A stretch of 12,804 nucleotides of DNA from assembly GCA_946480295.1 (NCBI GenBank), contig CAMLIT010000125.1:1-12804 (forward strand). The letters run 5' to 3'. The position numbers and the translations under genes are program-made. Below are positions 1-6,504 of the stretch, in pieces. This DNA comes from an uncultured Gemmatimonadota bacterium. GTDB lineage: Bacteria; Gemmatimonadota; Gemmatimonadetes; Gemmatimonadales; Gemmatimonadaceae. The notes beneath the pieces were generated by a model that did not search any database, was not told where the DNA came from, and was given only the letters and a program-made list of their open reading frames with translations. Each line of letters starts with the position of its first letter. The stretch's first letter is position 1.

Positions 1-2
1 TC

Positions 3-212
3 CGCAACGACGGGATCTTCTACGAGCGCGCGGTGAACCGGATCCTCGACGACCTCGCGGCGGCCTGCGCGCCGCGGTGGATGGAAGTGGTCGGGGACTT
101 CAACGTGCGCGGGGGGATCAAGTCGGTGATCACGGCGTGGGCGGGACGAGGGACGAGGGACGAGGGACGAGTCGGGACGCGGGACGCGGGACGCGGGACG
201 CGGCGTGCATAA
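3..212 (+). CDS. queF: QueF, NADPH-dependent preQ0 reductase (C-terminal part only)
   Basis: This is the last 69 residues of a gene that begins left of the window, read in the frame starting at base 3. The segment FYERAVNRILDDL, followed by PRWMEVVGDFNVRGGI, matches the C-terminal region of QueF. QueF reduces the nitrile of 7-cyano-7-deazaguanine (preQ0) to the aminomethyl of preQ1 in queuosine synthesis, in the cytoplasm. The catalytic Cys and Asp lie in the missing N-terminal part. The Glu of the substrate-binding pair appears as E8 of the visible part, preceded by Tyr where B. subtilis-type enzymes have His (from memory). The family usually ends soon after the RGGI motif. Here about 20 extra residues are encoded by heptamer repeats (143-201), so the tail is probably not functional. 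The stop TAA overlaps the start of the next gene by 8 bases. Confidence 0.8.
   Translation, partial: RNDGIFYERAVNRILDDLAAACAPRWMEVVGDFNVRGGIKSVITAWAGRGTRDEGRVGTRDAGRGTRRA
143..201 (+). repeat. Tandem heptamer repeats, 4x GGGACGA then 4x GGGACGC
   Basis: Four perfect GGGACGA units (143-170) are followed by the spacer GTC and four perfect GGGACGC units (174-201). The array forms the 3' tail of queF and ends 3 bases before the GTG start of the peptidase gene. Seven is not a multiple of three, so gain or loss of one unit would change the reading frame of the queF tail. Confidence 0.95.
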
Positions 213-1725
213 CGAGCGTCGCGTCGGCGCGGTGCTCCTCGCCGCCACGCTCACCACGGCGTGCTCCCCTTCGGCGGTGTCCACCTCGCCTGGCGCTTCC
301 ACCGCGTTTCCGGGCGTCGCCGAGATCCGGCAGGCGGAGCTGCGGGCCGACATCTTCTTTCTCGCCAGCGACTCGATGCGCGGGCGGGAGGCGGGGACGC
401 TGGATGAGCTGCGGGCGTCGACGTGGATCGCCGAGCGGGCGCGCGAGGCGGGGCTCGAGCCGGCGGGGGACGACGGCACCTTCTTCCAGTTCTGGCCGAT
501 GCACCGCACGCGCGTCTCGGCGCAGAGCCGTGTCTCGCTCGGCGGCCGCGCGCTCGCGCTGGGGCGGGACGTCATCGTCGCCAACCGCGTCACGGCGTCG
601 GTCGACCTGCCGCTGGTGTACGTCGGCGAGGGGCGGCCGGTGGACGTCGCGAACGTGGACCTGCACGGCAGGGCGGCCGTGGTGCTGATGCACGAGCCGG
701 CGCCCGCGCCGCCGGCGAGCATCAGCCTGCGCCCGGTGCGCTACGTGCTCGCCGCCATCGCCCAGGAGTCCGGTGCGCTGCTGCGCGCGGGCGCGGGGGC
801 GGTGATCGTCGTCTCCGATTCGGTGGGCGACGATCCCCTCGGCTGGGGCTACGCGGGTTCGATGCTCGAGCGCGGGTCGTACGGGCTCGACACCGGCCGT
901 GTCGCGCAGCCCGGCGCGGGCGCGCCGGTGCTCTGGGTGCATCACGCGATGCTCGACGAGCTGACGCGCCCGGGGCAGCGACTCGTCGCGAACATCGTCA
1001 GCGAGAGCTCCTCGTATCCGTCGGTCAACGTCGTGGGGCGCATCCGCGGGACCGATCCAGCGCGGCGCGACGAGTACGTGCTGTTCAGCGGCCACCAGGA
1101 CCACGACGGCGTCCGCTTACCGCTCGACGGCGATTCGATCTGGAACGGCGCCGACGACAACGCGTCGGTGAGCGTCGCCATGCTCGCCATCGCGCGCGCG
1201 TTCCACGCCCATCCCGCCCCTCGTTCGGCACTCTTCGTCTGGCACGGCGCGGAAGAGCGTGGATTGCTCGGCTCGCGCTGGTTCGTGCTGCACCCCACCG
1301 TCCCGCGGAACGAGATCGTGGCGGTGCTCAACGGCGACATGATCGGCCGCAACGCGCCCGACAGCGCGGCACTCCTCGGCGCGCAGCCGCCGCACCGGAA
1401 CTCGACGGCGCTCGTGGATGCCGCGCTCGCGGCGAACGCGCGGCTGACCCACTTCCAGGTCGATACCACGTGGGACCGCCCGACGCACCCGGAGTTCTGG
1501 TACTTCCGGAGCGACCACCTGCCGTATGCCCGCGCGGGGATCCCGGCGATCTTCTTCACGACGCTGCTCCACCCCGACTATCACACCCCGCGCGACGAGC
1601 CGCAGCGGATCGAGATCCCCAAGCTGCAGCGGATGGCGGAGTGGATGTACGCGACGGGATGGCTCGTGGCGAACGATCCGGGCAGGCCGGCGGTGGATCC
1701 GGGCTTTCGCCTGGAGAGGCAGTAG
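205..1725 (+). CDS. M28-family zinc metallopeptidase, exported lipoprotein
   Basis: This 506-residue protein begins with a short lipoprotein leader (RRVGAVLLAATLTTAC, lipidated Cys at residue 20), so it is probably anchored in the envelope. The M28 two-zinc aminopeptidase set is complete: H297-x-D299 (GHQDH), bridging D318 in GADDNAS, catalytic E350 with E351 (GAEERG), D378 (NGDMIG) and H460 (PDYHTP). The region between about residues 130 and 270 fits a PA-type insert that is common in this family. The family removes N-terminal residues from peptides; the substrate here is unknown. The start is a GTG, chosen because the leader begins there; no good Shine-Dalgarno is visible, only repeat DNA. 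It overlaps the queF stop by 8 bases, so the two may be translationally coupled. The gene ends 46 bases before a strong hairpin. Confidence 0.9.
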   Translation: MHNERRVGAVLLAATLTTACSPSAVSTSPGASTAFPGVAEIRQAELRADIFFLASDSMRGREAGTLDELRASTWIAERAREAGLEPAGDDGTFFQFWPMHRTRVSAQSRVSLGGRALALGRDVIVANRVTASVDLPLVYVGEGRPVDVANVDLHGRAAVVLMHEPAPAPPASISLRPVRYVLAAIAQESGALLRAGAGAVIVVSDSVGDDPLGWGYAGSMLERGSYGLDTGRVAQPGAGAPVLWVHHAMLDELTRPGQRLVANIVSESSSYPSVNVVGRIRGTDPARRDEYVLFSGHQDHDGVRLPLDGDSIWNGADDNASVSVAMLAIARAFHAHPAPRSALFVWHGAEERGLLGSRWFVLHPTVPRNEIVAVLNGDMIGRNAPDSAALLGAQPPHRNSTALVDAALAANARLTHFQVDTTWDRPTHPEFWYFRSDHLPYARAGIPAIFFTTLLHPDYHTPRDEPQRIEIPKLQRMAEWMYATGWLVANDPGRPAVDPGFRLERQ

Positions 1726-1771
1726 AGACAAGGGCAGGAGATAGCGGAACAGGAGCGAGTGGCCGAGGAAC

Positions 1772-1808
1772 GAAAGCGGCGGCGCCGAAATTCGGCGCCG
1801 CCGCTTTC
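1772..1808. terminator. Bidirectional hairpin terminator between convergent genes
   Basis: A perfect 18-base inverted repeat (arms 1772-1789 and 1791-1808) begins GAAAGCGGCGG on one side and ends CCGCCGCTTTC on the other. It has an A/T-rich centre and A/T ends on both sides. It lies between the stop of the peptidase (1725) and the stop of the receptor on the other strand (1878), where a shared terminator is expected. The T run is short. Confidence 0.75.
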
Positions 1809-1819
1809 TCGTTCGAGTC

Positions 1820-1848
1820 GTCATCCTTCGCCTGCGGCTCAGGATGAC
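1820..1848. repeat. Small inverted repeat, possible interspersed palindromic element
   Basis: GTCATCCT (1820-1827) and AGGATGAC (1841-1848) form a perfect 8-bp dyad around a GC-rich 13-base centre. It sits between the terminator hairpin and the 3' end of the receptor gene. The layout (GTCATCCTGAGC on the minus strand, ending GCGAAGGATGAC) looks like short dispersed intergenic repeats known from many environmental bacteria. Only one copy is seen in this window. Confidence 0.5.
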
Positions 1849-1877
1849 TACGGCCTAACCCACCATCTCACTGCAGT

Positions 1878-4800
1878 TCAGAAGCTGTACCGCAGCGAGA
1901 GCTGCATCTGGTAGTTCGAGGACAGGTTGTTGTAGTCGAACACCTGCGTCGTCGGATCGTACTGGACGACCGGGGTGCCCGTCTCGAGCGTCGTGCCGTT
2001 CGTCAGCCGCTTGTAGCTGAGGAGGCCGACCTCGCTGTACGTGAACGCCTGCCGACCCCAGTTGTGGTTGACCAGGTTGAGGAAGTTGAAGATGTCGAGC
2101 TGCACGGAGATGTTCTGGAGCTGGAGCGTGCGGAACGCCTGCCGGAAGCTCACGTTCATCACGTTCGACCACGGGGCCGTGCAGCTGTTGCGCCCCATGA
2201 TCTTGCCGCGCTGGCTGCGCAGGCAGTCGTTCGAGTCGATGAAGTGGTTCAGCGCCGCGGCCTGCTGCGCCGCCGTGTACTTCACCGTGCCGCCCGACGT
2301 GATGTCCTGGAACTGGATCTCGTTGGGGTCCGCCGCGTCCTTCGGGATGTAGATCGGGTCGTCGTAGCTGAACCCGTTGCCGTTCAGGTCACTGTTGTAG
2401 ACGAAGGCGTACGGGATCCCCGACCCGCCGTTGTAGATCAGCGAGACCGTGGTGCGCGTCGGGAAGGTGTAGCTCCCCTGGGCGACGATGCGGTGCCGCT
2501 GCTCGAACGCGGAGCGCGTGGCCGTCTGGTCCATCTGGTTGCCGGCCCAGATGCGGCCATAGCGGTACTGCGAGTACGCGGTGCTGGAGGTGAGGCTCTG
2601 CACGTCCCAGCCGCGGCTGTACGTGTAGGCGACGCTTCCCTCCCAGTTGTCGGCGAAGCGGCGCGTCAGCTCGCCGGTGACGTTGTAGTAGTGATCCTTG
2701 TTCTCGTTCGCGACGTCGATCACGGTGCTGCGCCCACCCACGGTGACGGGGCGGAAGGGCGTGTTGCCGTAGAGCACGCGGCCGTGCGGATCCGTACCCT
2801 GCGGGCCGGAGAGCGCCAGGTTGTAGTAGAAGGGCGCGTAGAGCGCCTTCGTGTACAGCCCCTCGACGGTGGCGATGAGGTTGTGGCCGAGGTCGTGGTC
2901 GAAGCCGAGCGAGCCGCGCAGCGTCTGCGGCATGCGCAGGTCCGACTGGAGCAGGTCGATCTCGCTCCCCGACGCTGCGGTCTGGCCGTCGGCGCAGGCC
3001 GTGGGCGGCGTCTTCACGGCGCTCGCATCGAACGTCGGCGCCGGGTGGCTGCCGCTGCAGGTGAGGAGGTTCACGCCCGTGAGCCCGGAGTTCTGGAAGG
3101 CGTTGCTCAGCCAGACGTACGCCGGGTGGCCGGTGAAGGCGCCGACGCCGCCACGGAGCTGGTTCCGCTGGTCACCCGTGACGTCCCAGTTGAAGCCGAC
3201 GCGCGGCGACCACTGGATGTGGCCCGACGGGATGTTCGCCGTGTTGCGGCCGAACTGCTGCAGCACGTCGGGGTTCGTGGGCGGCTTGTTCTTGAAGGTC
3301 GGGACGTCGGCGCGGACGCCGTAGGTCAACGTGAAGTTCGGGTTGACCGTCCACTCGTCCTGGATGTAGCCGGCGAGCGTGGCGGTGCGGAAGCGCACGG
3401 AGCCGTCGCCCGTGTTCGGGGCGGGGACGCCGACGAAGTACTGGTACGCCTGGCCGTTCTTGAGCGAGTCGAGCGACTGGAAGTTCCAGACGCCGGCCGA
3501 CGCCTGCGCGAACAGGTTCCGCGCCTTGTAGAACTCGTTCTGCGTGCCGACGACGATGGTGTGCGACCCGACCGGGAAGGTCACGTTGTCGGTGAGCTCC
3601 GTGATGTCCTGGTCGACCTCGTTGCCCTGCGAGTAGCGCTCCGTTCCGGCGACGATCGTCGCGTTCGGCGTGACCACCTGCACCTGCGGGGCGCGGACGC
3701 CGCTGATCGCGGTGCGGGGATCACGCACGCGCGTGTACGACGCGAGCAGCTCGTTGTACGCGCCGTTGGCGAAGTTGGTGCGGAACTCGAGCGCCGGCGC
3801 GTGCTTCGTCGACGCGTACTGGTACTGGTTCGACGAGAGCGCGAGCGTCGGCTGCGTCCCCGTCGAGGTGCGGCCGAGCGCCTCGTTCGTCGCGCTGCCG
3901 TAGTTATAGCGCAGCACGAGGGAGCTGTTGAAGGGCAGCTCCGGGAAGTCGAGCCGGCCGAAGAAGTTCGTCAGCGGGTTCTGGAGGTTCACCGGACCGG
4001 CCGAGCCGGTCGGGACGCCGTAGCCCTGGAGCACCGACGTCACCGCGTCGACGTCCGCCTGCTGGACCTTGGCGCCGGGCGCGCCGACGTAGACGCCGGT
4101 GGCCGGCGTGTTGTACGACTGCCACTCCGGGTTGATGAAGAAGAAGGCCTTGTCCTTGACGATCGGACCGCCGGCGGAGAAGCCGTACTGGTACTGCGAG
4201 AAGTCGCGGATGTAGTCCTGCGACCGCGTGAAGTTCTCGTTGCGGCCGACGCCGTACGCCGAGCCGTGGTACTCGTTCGTGCCGCTCTTGGTGACGGCGT
4301 TGACGAGGAGGCCGGCGAAGTTGCCGTGTCGGACGTCGAACGGGGCGAGGAGCACCTGGTATTCCTTCACCGACTCGATGCCGATGGACTTGCCGTTCGC
4401 CTGGCCGCCCGGCTGGCCGGTGGAGCCGAGGCCGAAGAGGTCCGTCTCGTTCGTGCCGTCGATCGTGACCTGGTTGAAGCGGTTGTTGACGCCGCCGCCC
4501 GAGAGGCCGCCGTTGGGCAGCGTCGTCGAGACCTGGGGGGTGAGGGCGACGAAGTCGGTGAAGTTGCGGTTCAGCGACGGAAGGCGGCGGAGCGCCGAGT
4601 CGGAGACCGTCGTCAGCACGCCCGTGCGGGTCGGGCTGATGATGTCCGTGGCGGCCGACGCCTGCACCTGTACGCCGGCGAGCTGCGTGGCCTGGGCGGC
4701 GAGGTTGAAGTCGGCGCGCGCCGTCTGGCCGAGGGTGACGGTGATGGTCTTGTTCTGCGGGGCGTAGCCGAGGCGGCGCACCGAGACGGTGTAGCGGCCG

Positions 4801-5030
4801 GTCTCGAGGCCGGAGATCAGGTAGCGACCGCCGGCGTGCGTGGAGACCGCGCGGGAGAAGCCGGTGGCTGCGCTCTGGACCTGGACCTGCGCAGCCTCGA
4901 CGGGAGCGCCCTGCTCACCGGTCACCGTGCCGGCGATGCTGCCGGTGGTGACCTGCGCCGACAACCTGGTCGTTCCGATCGCGAGCGCCGCGAGCACGAG
5001 GGCTCCCAGCGGCCAACGTGGAATTCTCAT
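1878..5030 (-). CDS. Oar-like TonB-dependent outer-membrane receptor with carboxypeptidase regulatory-like domain
   Basis: This is a 1050-residue protein. A signal peptide (MRIPRWPLGALVLAALAIGTT, cleaved after about residue 25) leads into a carboxypeptidase regulatory-like Ig-type domain (about 29-112, with GTVTGEQGAPVEAAQV and GRYLISGLETGRYTVSV). A plug domain follows (about 113-260, including FNQVTIDGTNETD and LLVNAVTKSGTNEYHGSAYG). The rest is a long barrel ending in LSLRYSF, with the C-terminal Phe typical of outer-membrane barrels. Oar-type proteins are large TonB-linked outer-membrane proteins; the ligand cannot be told from sequence. The start at 5030 is chosen because a signal peptide begins exactly there. 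The open frame runs further upstream, but that part reads through antisense tRNA and is not protein-like. The Shine-Dalgarno is weak (an AGAGAAGA stretch about 10 bases upstream). It faces the M28 gene and has no co-transcribed partner in view. Confidence 0.9.
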   Translation of the reverse strand: MRIPRWPLGALVLAALAIGTTRLSAQVTTGSIAGTVTGEQGAPVEAAQVQVQSAATGFSRAVSTHAGGRYLISGLETGRYTVSVRRLGYAPQNKTITVTLGQTARADFNLAAQATQLAGVQVQASAATDIISPTRTGVLTTVSDSALRRLPSLNRNFTDFVALTPQVSTTLPNGGLSGGGVNNRFNQVTIDGTNETDLFGLGSTGQPGGQANGKSIGIESVKEYQVLLAPFDVRHGNFAGLLVNAVTKSGTNEYHGSAYGVGRNENFTRSQDYIRDFSQYQYGFSAGGPIVKDKAFFFINPEWQSYNTPATGVYVGAPGAKVQQADVDAVTSVLQGYGVPTGSAGPVNLQNPLTNFFGRLDFPELPFNSSLVLRYNYGSATNEALGRTSTGTQPTLALSSNQYQYASTKHAPALEFRTNFANGAYNELLASYTRVRDPRTAISGVRAPQVQVVTPNATIVAGTERYSQGNEVDQDITELTDNVTFPVGSHTIVVGTQNEFYKARNLFAQASAGVWNFQSLDSLKNGQAYQYFVGVPAPNTGDGSVRFRTATLAGYIQDEWTVNPNFTLTYGVRADVPTFKNKPPTNPDVLQQFGRNTANIPSGHIQWSPRVGFNWDVTGDQRNQLRGGVGAFTGHPAYVWLSNAFQNSGLTGVNLLTCSGSHPAPTFDASAVKTPPTACADGQTAASGSEIDLLQSDLRMPQTLRGSLGFDHDLGHNLIATVEGLYTKALYAPFYYNLALSGPQGTDPHGRVLYGNTPFRPVTVGGRSTVIDVANENKDHYYNVTGELTRRFADNWEGSVAYTYSRGWDVQSLTSSTAYSQYRYGRIWAGNQMDQTATRSAFEQRHRIVAQGSYTFPTRTTVSLIYNGGSGIPYAFVYNSDLNGNGFSYDDPIYIPKDAADPNEIQFQDITSGGTVKYTAAQQAAALNHFIDSNDCLRSQRGKIMGRNSCTAPWSNVMNVSFRQAFRTLQLQNISVQLDIFNFLNLVNHNWGRQAFTYSEVGLLSYKRLTNGTTLETGTPVVQYDPTTQVFDYNNLSSNYQMQLSLRYSF

Positions 5031-5070
5031 AGGCGAGGATCTTCTCTGTCTGTGGTGGGGTGGGCCGAAC

Positions 5071-5094
5071 ATCCGGCTCGGACGCGAGCCGGAT
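5071..5094 (-). promoter_or_regulatory. Leader hairpin upstream of the receptor gene
   Basis: ATCCGGCTCG (5071-5080) and CGAGCCGGAT (5085-5094) are perfect 10-base arms around a 4-base loop. The hairpin ends 41 bases upstream of the receptor start codon, so it is probably in the mRNA leader. A role as protein site, attenuator or stability element cannot be separated from sequence. Confidence 0.5.
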
Positions 5095-5304
5095 CGCTGG
5101 AGGCGACGGGGTTCGACGTGGAACTCGATCACAGCAACCGCCCGCGGTAAGGGAGTTCCGGTTCGCCGCAGGGGAGCGGCGGGTGCGGGGGGACTGCGGA
5201 ACGCGAGGTATAATGTAGAAGCGGCTCTGTCGGGGCGCGAGCGAACATTTGCCACGATGCGGTCACGGGGGGCGCGGAGCACGGGCAAGCGGGTGGCCGC
5301 GGCC

Positions 5305-5332
5305 GGGGCGGGGAGGGGGGAGCGGGGGGGGG
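5305..5332 (+). other. G-quadruplex-type tract
   Basis: Four G runs of 4, 4, 6 and 9 bases are separated by C, A and AGC. This fits the usual pattern for an intramolecular G-quadruplex on the plus strand. It lies about 75 bases upstream of tRNA-Phe, just before the likely tRNA promoter. The nine-G run is also a likely slippage site. Confidence 0.6.
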
Positions 5333-5342
5333 TGGCGGCGGG

Positions 5343-5370
5343 TTGAATTGGGCTGGACCCGCCGTTTAGT
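5343..5370 (+). promoter_or_regulatory. Probable promoter of tRNA-Phe
   Basis: TTGAAT (5343-5348) and TTTAGT (5365-5370) are separated by 16 bases. Each matches four of six bases of the sigma-70 consensus. The predicted start would lie about 28 bases before the tRNA. The match is weak, but this is the only AT-rich block in a GC-rich stretch and its position fits. Confidence 0.4.
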
Positions 5371-5405
5371 TTTCGAGGCTCGCCAGCGGCAGGGGCGGGG
5401 AGAGG

Positions 5406-5478
<73 letters not shown>

Positions 5479-5602
5479 TCAAGCAGCACAACGAGTTACG
5501 AAGCAAGGCGCGGCAGCTCGCGCGACCCCGTGCGGGAGAACGTGCGGGAGTCGGGTGCGGGGGCCGCGCCTTCGCGCGTACGGCCATCGACAGGCGGGCG
5601 CG

Positions 5603-5798
5603 CTACCGGGCGCGCGCGGACGGCGGCGCGACGCCGAGGGCGTGACACGCGAGCTCCGCGACGCGCCGGGCGATGGCGTTCACCTGCTGTGGGGAGTAGC
5701 GCGCGCTCGCCGTTCGGCGAAGGAAGGTCGCGCGGGCAACGGTGAAGGAGAGCGCCATGCCGATCACCGCGTGGGCGTCGACGATCACGGAGCGCTCG
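5603..5798 (-). pseudogene. C-terminal remnant of a TetR-family regulator (CecR/DUF1956-like)
   Basis: The last 60 or so residues on the minus strand, ending at TAG (5603-5605), read AVIGMALSFTVARATFLRR and then YSPQQVNAIARRVAELACHALG. This follows the C-terminal ligand-domain pattern of CecR-type TetR regulators: a helix with F-x-x-AR, then tyrosine-proline and a final amphipathic helix. The N-terminal helix-turn-helix is absent. Upstream of about 5798 the frame runs antisense to the amidohydrolase remnant and stops resembling TetR. No start codon or ribosome site is present at the break. I read this as a truncated relic; the family match is by pattern only. Confidence 0.5.
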
Positions 5799-6304
5799 GT
5801 ACTGCGGCGGCCGGACTTCGCGCTGGTGTCGCCGCAGACGCAGACAGCGCGGGGTTGGGACGCGGCGGACAACGACCGCACGCGGCGATTGGGCTCTCCG
5901 CTGGCGATCGAGCGGTTGCGTGCGGGGTTCGCGTTGCAGCAGCGACTCGTGCGCGGCTTCCAGGCCGGCGCGGTCATGGTGCTCGCCGGCACGGATGCGG
6001 GCGGGGACGTCCCGATCGTGCCCGGATGGGGGCTGCACGACGAGCTCGCGCTGCTCGTGGGCGCGGGGCTGACGCCGTATCAGGCCCTCCGGGCCGCGAC
6101 GGCCGACGCGGGGGCGTTCCTCGCGGCGCACTTCCATCAGCCGCCGAGTGGGACGGTCACCCCGGGGCGCGGGCGGATCTCGTGCTGCTCACGGCGAATC
6201 CGCTCGACGACATTCACAAGACGCGGGCGGTGCGCGGCGTGGTGCTCCGAGGGACGTGGCATCCGGCGCCGCGGCGCAGCCGAGGAGGCGCGGGGCCGAC
6301 CTGA
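5757..6304 (+). pseudogene. Amidohydrolase C-terminal remnant with a frameshift
   Basis: The translation from about 5796 (VLRRPDFALVSPQ) to about 6170 matches the C-terminal third of imidazolonepropionase-like amidohydrolases: AGAVMVLAGTDAGGD, with the metal-binding Asp at 5994-5996, then PGWGLHDELALLVGAGLTPYQALRAAT and GTVTPGRG. The expected continuation ADLVLLTANPLDDIHKTRAVRGVVLRGTW is present but in another frame, so one base seems to be missing near 6165-6175. Full enzymes are about 420-480 residues and carry an N-terminal HxH and two further metal His, all absent here. An ATG at 5757 with AAGGAGAG ahead of it is probably accidental. Sequencing error could explain the frameshift but not the missing N-terminus. 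Confidence 0.75.
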
Positions 6305-6450
6305 TGTTGGCAGCGCTTTGGGAGGAGGCTGCGAGCTGTTCGGACGGCCCTGCCATACGAGAGCCCCGGGGGTGGTTGTCGGCGAGCTGATCGGCGTGCA
6401 TCTTCGCCCGCGCTGCTCGTCCTGAACAGACGACCATTGCCCGACAGACC

Positions 6451-6483
6451 GCCAGGCGCCGCGACGCCCGGTGCGCGCCTGGC
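6451..6483. promoter_or_regulatory. Inverted repeat just upstream of the LuxR-type gene
   Basis: GCCAGGCGC (6451-6459) and GCGCCTGGC (6475-6483) are perfect 9-base arms with a 15-base centre. The dyad ends about 10 bases before the Shine-Dalgarno of the regulator gene. It could be an operator, perhaps autoregulatory, or a leader hairpin. No experimental motif is recognised. Confidence 0.35.
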
Positions 6484-6504
6484 GCACCTCTCGGTGGAGG
6501 CTCA

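Larger units (their letters stand above)
5031..5405. other. Intergenic region upstream of the receptor and tRNA-Phe
   Basis: This 375-base stretch lies between the receptor start (minus strand) and tRNA-Phe (plus strand). No coding frame in it looks real. It contains a 10-bp hairpin (5071-5094), an isolated TATAAT at 5209-5214 on the plus strand with no matching -35 box, a G-rich tract (5305-5332) and a likely tRNA promoter (5343-5370). The receptor's own promoter should lie on the minus strand here, perhaps in the only AT-rich patch near 5207-5220, but it cannot be fixed. Confidence 0.6.

Noticed and set aside
423..1847. Long Arg/Ala-rich frame overlapping the M28 peptidase
   Set aside because: It is a compositional shadow; the peptidase frame has all metal ligands in order.
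2064..5150. Very long plus-strand open frame (over 1000 codons) opposite the receptor gene
   Set aside because: It is rich in Arg, Val, Glu and Asp with no domain or signal, as expected from the antisense of a GC-rich gene. The minus-strand frame has clear receptor features.
5209..5214. Perfect TATAAT on the plus strand
   Set aside because: No -35 box lies at a fitting distance and it is nearly 200 bases from tRNA-Phe, where a closer candidate exists. It may mark an AT-rich patch used on the other strand, but this cannot be shown.
5530..5561. Three copies of GTGCGGG spaced 12-13 bases apart
   Set aside because: The copies are short, low-complexity and few. There is no CRISPR-like or iteron-like regularity.
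5479..5602. Possible attachment site or integrase next to tRNA-Phe
   Set aside because: No repeat of the tRNA 3' end was seen in the window and no integrase gene is present.
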